Shown in pieces: positions 47,786 to 56,727 of a stretch of DNA of 64,000 nucleotides. The DNA is from Xanthobacter dioxanivorans. Lineage in GTDB: Bacteria; Pseudomonadota; Alphaproteobacteria; Rhizobiales; Xanthobacteraceae. The DNA lies in contig NZ_CP063362.1 in the NCBI RefSeq assembly GCF_016807805.1, positions 5,560,501 to 5,624,500 on the forward strand. Reading direction: 5' to 3'. The notes beneath the pieces are model-generated. The model ran no database searches and was not told where the DNA came from. It saw only the letters and a list, made by a program, of their open reading frames with translations. Numbering within the stretch: the first letter of the stretch is position 1; each line of letters begins with the position of its first letter. The position numbers were made by a program, and so were the translations under genes.

Positions 47786-47889
47786 TTGAGCGCTTTCGAG
47801 CGAAGCGGGGACCGGTTCGCGTAAAAAACGCGTCTACGCAATAACTTGGATCATTTTCCCGATTCCGCGAAACGGGGAAATGATCTAGG
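47786..47889. repeat. Intergenic palindromic repeat (Rhizobiales type) in a gene-free spacer
   Basis: The gene-free stretch 47506-47884 holds this element. It contains TTGAGCGCTTTCGAGCGAAG, then a short hairpin CGCGT-AAAA-ACGCG (47819-47833), then GATCATTTTCCC paired with GGGGAAATGATC (47849-47885). The last arm ends at the stop codon of DUF2948, so it may also end that transcript. The design resembles the dispersed 'GATCATG...CATGATC' intergenic elements common in Rhizobiales. The remaining part is AT-rich and probably carries the promoter of the GGDEF-EAL gene. Confidence 0.5.
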
Positions 47890-48349
47890 CTGCCGTGCCC
47901 TTGTCCGCAGCCGGATCCTCGGGCAGCGGATGCTTGGGTGCATGGGTGCACCCCCAGGCCGGCCCGAGATCCCGGAACCCCGCCTCGATGCACTCCACGT
48001 GGAGCCGCACTTCCGCGCCACCGGAAAAGGTGAGCAGCACATGGCCCGATGGCGCCTCGCCGGGAAGGAAGGTGACAGCCAGGAGATTGAGCACGCCGGT
48101 CCGGCGCGCCTCGTCCATGCCCCGGCACTTCGCCTCCAGCACCCGCTCGAAATGCAGGCCGGTGCGACGACGCACCGTCTCGTTGGCGCAGACCTTCTGG
48201 TCCCAGTCGAAGCGGTTCAGCACCATGGCGAACCGCTGGAGCCGGGGCAGGAAACCCATATCTTCCATCTTCACCACCGCATCCTGCAGATGCGCGGAGA
48301 CGATGGCGAGATCCTCCTCGTCGAGGGCGATGAGCTTCAAGTTTTCCAT
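47885..48349 (-). CDS. DUF2948 family protein
   Basis: This 154-residue protein matches DUF2948: LKLIALDEEDLAIVSAHLQDAVVKMEDMGFLP, RFAMVLNRFDW, and ECIEAGFRDLGPAWG. In many alphaproteobacteria it sits between murA and hisD. Here murA is absent upstream and a GGDEF-EAL gene intervenes downstream. The start at 48349 fits the family; longer in-frame starts have no similarity. The function is unknown. Confidence 0.9.
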   Translation of the reverse strand: MENLKLIALDEEDLAIVSAHLQDAVVKMEDMGFLPRLQRFAMVLNRFDWDQKVCANETVRRRTGLHFERVLEAKCRGMDEARRTGVLNLLAVTFLPGEAPSGHVLLTFSGGAEVRLHVECIEAGFRDLGPAWGCTHAPKHPLPEDPAADKGTAA

Positions 48350-48677
48350 GGCTTGGCTGCCTTTCTGGCCACACCGCACATAGCGATACAGGGCCCGCGC
48401 TTCAAGGGGCGGCCACGCATCCGGGCCACGCCGACAGCATCTGGCGAAACAGGACGCGACCGGCGAGGCACCCGGACGCGGCGCGGCATCCGACCTCCTC
48501 TCTGCAACGGGTTGCGCCAAATCCGCGGGCAACGCCTCGGCGCGCAGCGGCGCTACCGAGATGCAGGGGCCGTCCCCTGCCACGCCTTCCCCCCGCCCCC
48601 TGCCGCAGCTTTACCGTCGGCGCGCCGCCCCATAGGCTCGCGGCGCCGCCGGAAGCGGCCGGGGGGACGTGGGCAAC
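48350..48677. other. Gene-free divergent spacer where murA would be expected
   Basis: These 328 bp separate DUF2948 from the divergent hydrolase gene. No gene, RNA or clear repeat is seen. It must hold both promoters. The expected murA of the conserved block is not here. Confidence 0.4.
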
Positions 48678-50153
48678 ATGAGAGTTATCGGACCGGCGTG
48701 GCGGGGCGCCAAGCGCACCGCGAAGATCGTCACCCTGCTCATTGTCGCCGTCGTCGCCACCATCTTCGTGGTGCGCGCAGTGGATTCCCAGCGCGGCCCG
48801 CCGCTCGAGCCGTGGCACACCTTCGTGCCGCCCGAACTTAGCCGCGCCCAGCTGGCGACCTCGGACCTTGCCGCCTACCTGCGGGCCGAGGACACGGCCT
48901 TCGCCGCCGTGCGCGCGAACGTGACCGACAAGCTGCCGCCGGCCGATCGCGTGCGCTTCAACCGCTATTATGACGCGAGCCCCATCTATCCCGGCCGTTT
49001 CGCCCAGGACTTCAACCGCACCTACGTGCTGGAGCCCAAGGGGGAGGCCGCGGGCGCGGCGGTGTTCCTGCACGGGCTCACCGATTCTCCCTACAGCCAC
49101 CGCCACCTCGCCAGGCTCTATGCCGACCACGGCTTCATCTCGATCGTGCTGCGCCTGCCCGGCCATGGGACCGTGCCGGGGGCGCTGACGCAGGCCGACT
49201 ACGAAGACTGGATCGCCGCCACCCGCCTCGCCATGCGCGAGGCCCTGCGTCGCGCGGGGCCGGGCAGGCCGGTGCACATCATCGGCTATTCCAACGGCGG
49301 GGCGCTGGCGCTCATGCATGCCCTCGACGCGCTGGACGATCCCGCCCTCGTGGCGCCATCGCGCATCGTCCTACTCTCGCCCATGGTGGGGGTGACGGAG
49401 TTTGCCCGCTTCGCCGGCCTCGCCGGGCTGCCCGCCATCTTCCCGGCCTTCGCGAAGGCCGCCTGGCTCAACATCATTCCCGAGTTCAACCCGTTCAAGT
49501 ACAATTCATTTCCCGTAGATGCGGCGCGCCAGTCCTTCCTGTTGACGCAGACGCTGCAGGCGAACATCGACCGGCATCTGCGCGCCGGGCGGCTCGCCGG
49601 GCTCGCGCCGGTCCTCACCTTCCAGTCGGTGCTCGATCATACGGTGAGCACCCGCGCGGTCATCGAGCAATTGCACGCGCGTCTCGACGACAATGGCAGC
49701 GAGCTGGTGCTGTTCGACATCAACCGCGGCGGCCAGTTCGAGGAATTGCTCACGCGCACCGCCGATTCGGCCCTCTCGCGCCTGCTGCCGCCGGCACCGC
49801 GCCGGTTCCGCACCGCGGTCATCGCCAACGCCTCGACCACCACCGAAGACATGGAGGCACGCGAGACCCCCGCCGGCTCCACGCAGGAGACGGTCACGTC
49901 CCTGGGCCTCACCTATCCGGAGGACGTCTATTCCCTGTCCCACGTGGCGCTGCCCTTCCCGCTCTCCGACGGGCTCTATGGCCTGGAGCCGGACCTTGCC
50001 GACACCTTCGGCATCCGCCTCGGCGACATTGCCGCGCGGGGAGAGTTCGGGTCGCTGGTGGTGGGCGTGGACATGCTGGTGCGCATGTCCTCCAACCCGT
50101 TCTTTCCCTATCTCGTCCAGAGGGTGGCGGCGGGGCTGCCGCCGGCCCGGTAG
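48678..50153 (+). CDS. Membrane-anchored alpha/beta hydrolase
   Basis: This 491-residue protein (a GTG at 48669 would add three residues) has an N-terminal transmembrane helix (IVTLLIVAVVATIFVV) and an external alpha/beta hydrolase domain. The nucleophile elbow is GYSNGGA, the oxyanion region VFLHGLTDSPYSHRHLA, and a candidate catalytic histidine lies in LSHVALPF near residue 420. It resembles serine aminopeptidase S33 / lysophospholipase-type enzymes with a lid region of extra length. The substrate is unknown. It is divergent from DUF2948. Confidence 0.85.
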   Translation: MRVIGPAWRGAKRTAKIVTLLIVAVVATIFVVRAVDSQRGPPLEPWHTFVPPELSRAQLATSDLAAYLRAEDTAFAAVRANVTDKLPPADRVRFNRYYDASPIYPGRFAQDFNRTYVLEPKGEAAGAAVFLHGLTDSPYSHRHLARLYADHGFISIVLRLPGHGTVPGALTQADYEDWIAATRLAMREALRRAGPGRPVHIIGYSNGGALALMHALDALDDPALVAPSRIVLLSPMVGVTEFARFAGLAGLPAIFPAFAKAAWLNIIPEFNPFKYNSFPVDAARQSFLLTQTLQANIDRHLRAGRLAGLAPVLTFQSVLDHTVSTRAVIEQLHARLDDNGSELVLFDINRGGQFEELLTRTADSALSRLLPPAPRRFRTAVIANASTTTEDMEARETPAGSTQETVTSLGLTYPEDVYSLSHVALPFPLSDGLYGLEPDLADTFGIRLGDIAARGEFGSLVVGVDMLVRMSSNPFFPYLVQRVAAGLPPAR

Positions 50154-50223
50154 GTCACCCCCGGTCCGGAGGGCAGCAGCCGGCCACGCCGGAGAATGCG
50201 GGCGACCTCCATCGAAGGCCTCC

Positions 50224-51240
50224 TCACGCCTCCTCGGGCACCGTCTGGCCGGAGAGCAGCTCCGCCACGAAGCGGGTGGAGGGATGGTGCGCGCACAACG
50301 TGAGGACGGCGATCAGGATCGGCACGCCGATGAAGGCGCCGGCAATGCCCCACAGGAAGGCCCAGACAAATACCGACAGCAGCACCAGGAACGGCGAGAC
50401 CGCCAGCGCCTTGCCGGCGAACCGGGGCTCCAGGTAGCTGCCGGACAGGAACTGGATCAGGTTCAGGCAGACGAAGACGAACAGCGCCATCTCCCACGAT
50501 TCGAACTGGGCGAGGGCGAACAGGGTTGGCAGCAGCGTCGCCACGAACGGGCCGATGAACGGAATATAGTTCATGGCGAAAGCGATGGCGCCCCACGCCA
50601 GCGCCAGTTCCAGCCCGGCGGTGAGGGTGAACACCCACACCACCGCGCCGGTGGCGATGCTCATCAGCGTGCGCACCGCCATGTATTTCTGCAGCTTCGC
50701 CGCCGTGTCGGCCAGCGCCGCCTGCAGGAACGGCGCCCGCCCGGATCGGCCGAGCCGCAGCACCTGGCTTTTCGCGGCATCCACCTCCAAAAGGCCGAGC
50801 AGCACATAGACGAAGGTGAAGACGAGGAAGCTCGCCAGCCCCTGCAGGCGGCCGGAAATGTCCTGGAACACGCGCAGCAGCCAGCGCACGTCGAAATGCT
50901 CGGCCCACAGGCCGGCCAGCACGAAGCCGTGCCCCTCCAGCCACTCCGCCGCCTGGGCATAGAGCGCCTGGAACCGGCCGGTGTTCTGGAACACCCAGGC
51001 CGCCACATGGCTGAAGCCCCACACCACCACCGACGACACCCCGCCCACCACGAACAGCGTGATGACGAGGGTGGCCAGCACGGCGAGGAGATCCGGCATC
51101 CCCCGCGCCAGGGCGGCCTTGAGCGGATAGACCACGGCGATGACGAACAGCGCGAACGCCACCGGGGCGATCAGCGTCTCCGCGATATAGAGCGCGGCGC
51201 ACACCACCACCGCCGCCACGAGACCCATCAACCCCTTCAT
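50224..51240 (-). CDS. AI-2E family transporter
   Basis: This 338-residue protein starts at 51240 (MKGLMGLVAAVVV). Eight or so hydrophobic segments and the family motif region IAFAMNYIPFIGPFVATLLPTLFA are visible; QFLSGSYLEPRF and the C-terminal GVPILIAVLTL also fit. The family includes the autoinducer-2 exporter TqsA and Na+/H+ antiporters; the transported species here is unknown. It is 98 bp downstream of the beta-lactamase-like gene on the same strand. Confidence 0.9.
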   Translation of the reverse strand: MKGLMGLVAAVVVCAALYIAETLIAPVAFALFVIAVVYPLKAALARGMPDLLAVLATLVITLFVVGGVSSVVVWGFSHVAAWVFQNTGRFQALYAQAAEWLEGHGFVLAGLWAEHFDVRWLLRVFQDISGRLQGLASFLVFTFVYVLLGLLEVDAAKSQVLRLGRSGRAPFLQAALADTAAKLQKYMAVRTLMSIATGAVVWVFTLTAGLELALAWGAIAFAMNYIPFIGPFVATLLPTLFALAQFESWEMALFVFVCLNLIQFLSGSYLEPRFAGKALAVSPFLVLLSVFVWAFLWGIAGAFIGVPILIAVLTLCAHHPSTRFVAELLSGQTVPEEA

Positions 51241-51338
51241 GCCGCGTCCTTCCCCACGATGATCCGCACCGCTTACCGCAGGACCGGACGGATGGCGAGG
51301 AATTCGGCTGATTTTATGCGCCCTTAGGGAAGGCAAGG

Positions 51339-52496
51339 TCAGGCGGAGAGGATGCGGCGCAGGGCGGCGCGGCCGAGGGGGGCCGCGCCGGGAGCATTGC
51401 TCAGGACGAACACCCCGAACGGAGACGGCGCGCCGGTGCCCTGCCAGGCGATGAAGCCCATCCAGGCGGTGAAGCCCGCCACCGCTCCGTCCTTGGTGAG
51501 CACCCGCACCGGGGCGGAAGCATCTGGAATATCCGACAAAATCCATCCATAGGCGGTGCGCGGCGCGCCCCCGCCGGCGCAGGCGGGCACGGCGAAGACC
51601 GGGCCCTGCAGGTAGGCCAGTGCCGGATCATCGAGACCGCCTTCCGAGAAGCCCATCTGGTGGCGCAGGAAGGCGAGCATGTCGACACCGGAGGCGACAA
51701 TGCCACCCGACCCCACCCCTGTCGGGTATGTCGGGCGATAGTCGGTGTCAGGTGTCAGCATCTGCCAGTTGCGGCGGTAGGCGCGCGGCAGGCGCGCTTT
51801 CATGGCAGGCCGGAAGATGCCCGTGTGCGTCGCCCCGCAGGTCGCCCCATAGGCCTTCAGGGTGGCGTCGTAGCGCTCGGCGAAGTCCTGCGCGCTGCCC
51901 CGGCCGGCGCCGGCGCCGGCCATGGCAAGGAGGGACCAGCCGAGGTTGGAATAGGAATAGCAGGTGCCGGGCGGGGCCGCCGGAGCGGCACGCGCGAGGT
52001 AGCGGAAGAGCGCGTCGAAGCTGGCCATGGTGCCGGGCGGCACCACTGCGCGGTGGTTGTCCTGGGCAAGGCCGGGCTGGTAGCGCGCCAGCGCCGCCAG
52101 CGGGATCGCCGCCATTCCCGGCGAGAGGCGGCGCGGCGCCAGCCAGTCGCCGAGGGTGCCGGTGAACGGGCCGTGTTGGGCAAAGTGCAGGGCGGTGGTG
52201 AACACCTTGGCGATGGAGCCGATCTCGAACAGGGTTCCCCCATCGAGCGCCAGCGGCCGACCCGCGGGATTGGTGAGGCCGTGCGCCCCGGCGAACAGAA
52301 GCTGGCCGTTGCCGCGCGGGTTCACCACGCCGAGCACCACCGCGCGCTTCGCCCCATGATCGCGGCGCGCCCGTTCGGCCGCAGCATCGATCATACCCTG
52401 CAGGGCGCGGTAGGGCACGGGCGGGTAACCGGCGCCGAAAGCGGGGGCGGAGCCCAGCGCCAAGGCAGCGGTGATGAAGGCTCGTCTGGTCAGCAT
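51339..52496 (-). CDS. Beta-lactamase (class C / penicillin-binding) family serine hydrolase, exported
   Basis: This 385-residue protein starts at 52496 behind GGAGGAG, giving a twin-arginine-like signal (LTRRAFITAALALGSAPAFG). The serine-lysine motif is SIAK in EIGSIAKVFT (about residue 91), the second motif YSN in CYSYSNLGWS, and the third is KDG in VLTKDGAVAGF in place of KTG/HTG. It is therefore a PF00144 enzyme: an AmpC-like lactamase, esterase or D-peptidase. Antibiotic resistance cannot be inferred. It is divergent from the guanidine operon. Confidence 0.87.
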   Translation of the reverse strand: MLTRRAFITAALALGSAPAFGAGYPPVPYRALQGMIDAAAERARRDHGAKRAVVLGVVNPRGNGQLLFAGAHGLTNPAGRPLALDGGTLFEIGSIAKVFTTALHFAQHGPFTGTLGDWLAPRRLSPGMAAIPLAALARYQPGLAQDNHRAVVPPGTMASFDALFRYLARAAPAAPPGTCYSYSNLGWSLLAMAGAGAGRGSAQDFAERYDATLKAYGATCGATHTGIFRPAMKARLPRAYRRNWQMLTPDTDYRPTYPTGVGSGGIVASGVDMLAFLRHQMGFSEGGLDDPALAYLQGPVFAVPACAGGGAPRTAYGWILSDIPDASAPVRVLTKDGAVAGFTAWMGFIAWQGTGAPSPFGVFVLSNAPGAAPLGRAALRRILSA

Positions 52497-52679
52497 GGCA
52501 GCCTTCTCCTCCCCCCGCATCTTCCCGCCTTGGCGGCCTCCAGGCGAGAGCCTTTTCATGTATGCAATGCGTACCAAGATGGACAATAATGCCTAATAAT
52601 TAACCCACTCATGCCCGCCGGGAGCGCAGCCCCATGTACGGGGGCGCGACAAGTGGTTGAATTTCCAGGAGGGAAGAAC

Positions 52680-52698
52680 TGGCACGGGCCTTGCTTTT
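52680..52698 (+). promoter_or_regulatory. Sigma-54 (RpoN) promoter of the guanidine operon
   Basis: TGGCACGGGCCTTGCTTTT matches the -24/-12 consensus TGGCAC-N5-TTGCW perfectly. The predicted start, about 12 bases after the GC of TTGC, falls near 52706, right where the riboswitch begins. A GC-rich imperfect inverted repeat at 52624-52647 (GCGCAGCCCC...GGGGGCGC) is a candidate activator site. Sigma-54 dependence implies control by NtrC or another enhancer-binding protein under nitrogen limitation. Confidence 0.8.
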
Positions 52699-52709
52699 GA
52701 GGATGGCGA

Positions 52710-52818
52710 GTTGGTGGCTAGGGTTCCGGCATCCAGAGGGTGCGCTGGTCCGAGAGCTGCCACTGCTGCGGGAGACATCCGCAGCGGGTGCACGGCGGGA
52801 TAAAAGCCCGGGAGACCT
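52710..52818 (+). ncRNA. Guanidine-I (ykkC) riboswitch
   Basis: Diagnostic conserved pieces occur in order: CTAGGGTTCCGG at 52718, GGTCCGAGAG near 52747, and ACGGCGGGATAAAAGCCCGG ending at about 52812, then GAGACC. This is the ykkC subtype 1 consensus, which binds free guanidinium and turns on downstream genes. A TTGGCGG/CCGCCAG hairpin (52833-52857) follows and may be part of the expression platform, although no U-run makes it a standard terminator. The first gene starts 71 bp after the aptamer. Confidence 0.9.
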
Positions 52819-52888
52819 CAGTGGCCAAGGAATTGGCGGCACTCGGGTTTCCGCCAGTTCCCAATCGTATCCAGCGAAGGGGAATTAT

Positions 52889-53992
52889 ATGCGCACTCCG
52901 TTCTCGTCCTCCGCCCACCGCTTGAAGTCGTTCGCCGCCCGCGCCATCGGCGCCGTGGCCGTGGCCGGCCTCGCCTTCGCCGCCCAGCCGGCGATGGCCG
53001 CGCCGAAGAAGGAGTTCAAGGTCGCCTGGTCCATCTATGTGGGCTGGATGCCGTGGGGCTACGCCGCCGATTCCGGCATCGTCAAGAAGTGGGCCGACAA
53101 GTACGGCATCAAGATCGACGTGGTGCAGTTCAACGACTACGTGGAGAGCATCAACCAGTACACGGCCGGCGCCTTCGACGCCCTCACCGTGACCAACATG
53201 GATGCCCTCTCCGTGCCCGCCGCCGGCGGCGTGGACACCACTGCCGTCATCGTCGGCGACTTCTCCAACGGCAATGACGCCGTGATCCTGAAGAACAAGA
53301 AGGAACTCTCGGCCATCAAGGGCCAGAAGGTGAACCTCGTCGAATTCTCGGTCTCCCACTACCTGCTCGCCCGCGCGCTTGAGAGCATCAAGCTCAAGGA
53401 GCGCGACGTGAAGGTGGTGAACACCTCGGACGCCGACATGGTGGCCGCCTACAAGACCAAGGACGTGACCGCCGTGGTCACCTGGAACCCGCTGGTCTCC
53501 GAGATCCTCGCCGACAAGACCGCGCACAACGTGTTCGACTCATCCAAGATCCCCGGCGAGATCATGGACCTGATGGTGGCCAACACCGACACGCTCAAGG
53601 ACAACCCCGACTTCGGCAAGGCGCTGGTGGGCATCTGGTACGAGACGACCGCCCTCTTCACTGCCGACACGGACGCTGGCAAGGCGGCCCGCGCCGCCAT
53701 GGGCAAGGCCTCCGGCACGGATCTGGCCGGCTTCGACAGCCAGCTCGCCGCCACCAAGCTCTTCGGCAAGGCTTCGGACGCGGTGGAATTCGTGCGCTCC
53801 CCGGCAGTGGGCACCACCATGGACCGGGTGCGCAAGTTCCTGTTCGAGAAGAACCTGCTCGGCTCCAACGCCAAGTCCGCCGACGCGGTGGGCATCGCGC
53901 TCGCCGACGGCAAGGTGCTGGGCGATGCGAAGAACGTGAAGTTCCGCTTCGTCGACACCTTCATGGCGGCTGCCGCCGACGGGAAGCTGTGA
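52889..53992 (+). CDS. Guanidine/urea-carboxylase-linked ABC transporter substrate-binding protein
   Basis: This 367-residue protein starts at 52889 with GAAGGGGA before it. The signal peptide (IGAVAVAGLAFAAQPAMA) ends near residue 36. The mature part has the NMT1/SsuA-like fold (FKVAWSIYVGWMPWGYAADSGIVKKWADKYG, NQYTAGAFDALTVTNMDAL) of the urea-carboxylase-associated receptors. It is the first gene after the riboswitch and presumably binds guanidine or a guanidino compound in the periplasm. Confidence 0.92.
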   Translation: MRTPFSSSAHRLKSFAARAIGAVAVAGLAFAAQPAMAAPKKEFKVAWSIYVGWMPWGYAADSGIVKKWADKYGIKIDVVQFNDYVESINQYTAGAFDALTVTNMDALSVPAAGGVDTTAVIVGDFSNGNDAVILKNKKELSAIKGQKVNLVEFSVSHYLLARALESIKLKERDVKVVNTSDADMVAAYKTKDVTAVVTWNPLVSEILADKTAHNVFDSSKIPGEIMDLMVANTDTLKDNPDFGKALVGIWYETTALFTADTDAGKAARAAMGKASGTDLAGFDSQLAATKLFGKASDAVEFVRSPAVGTTMDRVRKFLFEKNLLGSNAKSADAVGIALADGKVLGDAKNVKFRFVDTFMAAAADGKL

Positions 53993-54258
53993 GGGGCTGA
54001 GCCGCCCTCGTGTCCCGGACAAGCGAAGGCGCAGCCTGAGCGCTGATCCGGGACCCAGGGGAAAGTCCTGCGCAGCAGGCCCTGTCCTGCCAGCACGGCT
54101 GGCAGGAGCCGCCTTCGGCGAACCCGTGCGCTGGGCCCCGGCTCTCCTTCCGCTGACGCTCCAGTCGGCCGGGGCGCGAGGCTCCTCCCCATCATGTTCT
54201 CCGGGCCGGGCGGCCTTCGGACCCGCCCGCTTCCATCCACCCTTCAGGAGCAGCGCTG
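53993..54258. repeat. Spacer with two dispersed palindromic repeats
   Basis: Two elements lie between the binding-protein and permease genes. GTCCCGGA pairs with TCCGGGAC at 54012-54054. CCCCGGC pairs with GCCGGGG at 54136-54174 around the core TCTCCTTCCGCTGACGC. A relative of the second, with the same core, is at 61763-61811. They may stabilise the binding-protein message or lower expression of the permease and later genes. Confidence 0.65.
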
Positions 54259-55071
54259 ATGCGCCTCGTCAATGTCAGGCCGGATCGGGGAACGGCGCTG
54301 TTCCTCGCCATCCTGCCGTTTGCCCTCGTCATCCTTGCTTATGTACTGGGCTCCGCCGAGCGCCTCGCCCTCAACCCCGACGACAAGCTCCTGCCGAGCC
54401 TCGGCTCGCTGGGCGAGGCGATCGTGAAGATCGCCTTCACGGCGGATGCGCGCACCGGCGACTACCTGTTGTGGACCGACACGCTGGCCAGCCTGGAGCG
54501 ACTGTTCTCGGCGCTCGCCATCTCCACCGCCATCGCCCTCGCCATCGGCGTGCTCATCGGCATGCTGCCGGTGGTGCGCTCCTTCCTCGCGCCGTTCGTC
54601 GCCATGGTCTCCATGGTGCCGCCTCTGGCGCTCCTGCCCATCCTCTTCATCGTCATGGGGTTGGGAGAGGCCTCCAAGATCGCCCTCATCACCATCGGCA
54701 TCACGCCCTACCTCATCCGCGACCTCGCCATGCGGGTGGAAGAGCTGCCGCGCGAGCAGATGATCAAGGCGCAGACGCTGGGCGCCTCCACCTGGCAGAT
54801 GGCGCTGCGCGTGGTGCTGCCGCAGATCCTGCCCCGCCTCATGGACGCCCTGCGCCTGTCGCTCGGCCCGGCCTTCCTGTTCCTCATCGCGGCCGAGGCC
54901 ATCGCCTCGGATTCAGGCCTCGGCTACCGCATCTTCCTGGTGCGGCGCTATCTCGCCATGGACGTGATCCTGCCCTACGTCGCCTGGATCACCCTCCTCG
55001 CCGTGGCCATGGACTTCGCGCTGGTGCGCGCCCGTCGCTTCTTCTTCCCCTGGTTCGGAGCCGCGAAATGA
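54259..55071 (+). CDS. ABC transporter permease (guanidine/urea-carboxylase operon)
   Basis: This 270-residue permease of the BPD_transp_1 family has about six hydrophobic segments and an EAA loop (QTLGASTWQMALRVVLPQILPRLMDALRL). It follows a ribosome site TTCAGGAGC and overlaps the ATPase start (ATGA). It is the membrane pore for the substrate captured by the protein at 52889. Confidence 0.92.
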   Translation: MRLVNVRPDRGTALFLAILPFALVILAYVLGSAERLALNPDDKLLPSLGSLGEAIVKIAFTADARTGDYLLWTDTLASLERLFSALAISTAIALAIGVLIGMLPVVRSFLAPFVAMVSMVPPLALLPILFIVMGLGEASKIALITIGITPYLIRDLAMRVEELPREQMIKAQTLGASTWQMALRVVLPQILPRLMDALRLSLGPAFLFLIAAEAIASDSGLGYRIFLVRRYLAMDVILPYVAWITLLAVAMDFALVRARRFFFPWFGAAK

Positions 55072-55892
55072 CCGCCATTTCCGTGCGCCACCTGTGGAAG
55101 GAATATGGCGACCAGATCGTGCTGGAGGACATCTCCCTCGATTTCGCGCCGCGCGCCTTCATCGCCCTCGTCGGTCCCTCGGGCTGCGGCAAGACCACCT
55201 TTTTGCGCATCCTCCTGTCGGAGGAGACGGTGACCCGCGGCGAGGTGCTGATCGGCGGCCAGCCCATCGCCCGCGAGCCCGGCGCCGACCGGGGCGTGGT
55301 GTTCCAGCGCTATTCCGTGTTCCCGCACCTCACCGTGCTGGGCAACGTGGTGCTCGCCGCCGAGATGGGGGAAGCCCCCCTCACCGGCCGCCTGTTCGGC
55401 GCCCGCCGCCGCGCGGCGGAGGAAGAGGCCCGCGCCCTCATCGAGGAGGTCGGGCTGAAGGGCGCGGAGGACAAGTATCCGGCGGCCCTTTCCGGCGGCA
55501 TGCAGCAGCGCCTCGCGCTGGCGCAGGCCATCATGCGCAGACCTAAGATCCTGCTGCTGGACGAGCCCTTCGGCGCGCTTGATCCCGGCATCCGCGCCGA
55601 CATCCACCAGCTCATGCTGAAGCTGTGGAACACCTGCGAGATGACCGTGGTGATGGTGACCCACGACCTGAAGGAGGCGTTCACCCTCGCCACCCGCATC
55701 ATCGCCTTCGAGCGCCGCCGAAACCGGCCGGAAGAAAAAGCCCGCTACGGCGCCACCATCGCCAAGGACATCGAGGTCTGGCCCAAGAGAATTGCCGGCC
55801 AACCCAAGACGAAATCCGTGAACCCAGGCCGGGACGACCCGGCCCTTCCCTCGGGACCCGGCCGGGACGACCCGGCGCTTCAGACGGCTTGA
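55068..55892 (+). CDS. ABC transporter ATP-binding protein (guanidine/urea-carboxylase operon)
   Basis: This 274-residue ATPase has Walker A GPSGCGKTTF, signature LSGGMQQRLALAQAIM and Walker B ILLLDEPFGALDPG. The C-terminal tail is unusual: PGRDDPAL occurs twice, encoded by a 17-bp direct repeat GGCCGGGACGACCCGGC at 55827-55843 and 55860-55876. The tail lies beyond the conserved core and looks like a repeat element absorbed into the reading frame. Confidence 0.92.
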   Translation: MTAISVRHLWKEYGDQIVLEDISLDFAPRAFIALVGPSGCGKTTFLRILLSEETVTRGEVLIGGQPIAREPGADRGVVFQRYSVFPHLTVLGNVVLAAEMGEAPLTGRLFGARRRAAEEEARALIEEVGLKGAEDKYPAALSGGMQQRLALAQAIMRRPKILLLDEPFGALDPGIRADIHQLMLKLWNTCEMTVVMVTHDLKEAFTLATRIIAFERRRNRPEEKARYGATIAKDIEVWPKRIAGQPKTKSVNPGRDDPALPSGPGRDDPALQTA

Positions 55893-55902
55893 GGAGACCA
55901 CA

Positions 55903-56715
55903 ATGACCGTCAGCGAAGACACCCGCCTGTTCATCGAACAGAACAAGCGCCGGTACGAGGACCTGAAGGCCGCCGGCCAGCAGCATGCGCCGAAGGCCCT
56001 GCCCGGCCCGACGCCGCGGGATGGCGCCCCCATCCCCGAAAGCGCGGTTCTCCACACGGAGGCCATTCCCGGCGGCTGGTACTGGTCGACGCGGATGGCG
56101 GCCGGCGAAGCCCTGCGCATCCATCTGGCGCACGGGCCGGCGGCGGTCTCCCTGATCGCCTGGGCGGCGGCGGATCGATCCGAGCGGCTGAACTATGCCG
56201 ACACGGTGAAGGTGCAATGGACCTCGGCGCTGGGCAAGGGCCGCGTGCTGTTCTCCGACATGGGGCGGGTGATGTTCTCGCTGATCGAGGACACCACGGG
56301 CATGCACGATGCCCTCGTGGGCGGCTCCACGAGCGCCTCCAACCGCGCCCGCTATGGCGACAAGGTGCTGCGCAACACCCGCGACAACTTCATTCTCGCC
56401 GCCGGCAAGCTCGGCTACGACCGGCGCGACATCCCTCCCGCCATCACCTTCTTCGCCCCGGTGCGCACCGATGCCGACGGCGTCTTCCACTGGATCGAGG
56501 GCCAGCGCCAACAAGGCGACTTCGTGGACTTGCGGGCCGAGATGGACCTCGTCGTCACCCTCTCCAACTGCCCGCACCCGCTGGACCCGGCGCCCGCCTA
56601 TGACCCGCCCGCCGTGGAGGCCATCCGCTTCAGCGCGCCCGCGCCCGCCGCGGACGACCTGTGCCGCACCGCCACCATCGAGGCCGTGCGCGGCTTCGAG
56701 AACACCGCGCGCTGA
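55903..56715 (+). CDS. Urea-carboxylase-associated protein, DUF1989 (probable carboxyguanidine deiminase subunit, UAAP2-like)
   Basis: This 270-residue protein begins 10 bp after the ATPase behind AGGAG. The DUF1989 core includes GEALRIHLAHGPAAVSLIAW, FSDMGRVMFSLIEDTTGMHD, RDNFILAAGKLGYDRRDIPPAITFF and VVTLSNCPHPLDPAP. DUF1989 pairs next to carboxylases of this type form carboxyguanidine deiminase, which releases ammonia from carboxyguanidine to give allophanate. The riboswitch supports that reading. Which DUF1989 protein is subunit 1 or 2 rests on length and order. Confidence 0.9.
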   Translation: MTVSEDTRLFIEQNKRRYEDLKAAGQQHAPKALPGPTPRDGAPIPESAVLHTEAIPGGWYWSTRMAAGEALRIHLAHGPAAVSLIAWAAADRSERLNYADTVKVQWTSALGKGRVLFSDMGRVMFSLIEDTTGMHDALVGGSTSASNRARYGDKVLRNTRDNFILAAGKLGYDRRDIPPAITFFAPVRTDADGVFHWIEGQRQQGDFVDLRAEMDLVVTLSNCPHPLDPAPAYDPPAVEAIRFSAPAPAADDLCRTATIEAVRGFENTAR

Positions 56716-56727
56716 GGGGAGGCATTC

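Noticed and set aside
51339..52496. Antibiotic-resistance beta-lactamase
   Set aside because: Class C-type motifs are present, but the third motif is KDG and the family includes many esterases and peptidases; resistance is not supported.
52833..52857. Intrinsic terminator as riboswitch expression platform
   Set aside because: The stem TTGGCGG/CCGCCAG exists but no U-run follows, so I mention it only as a possible platform and do not call it a terminator.
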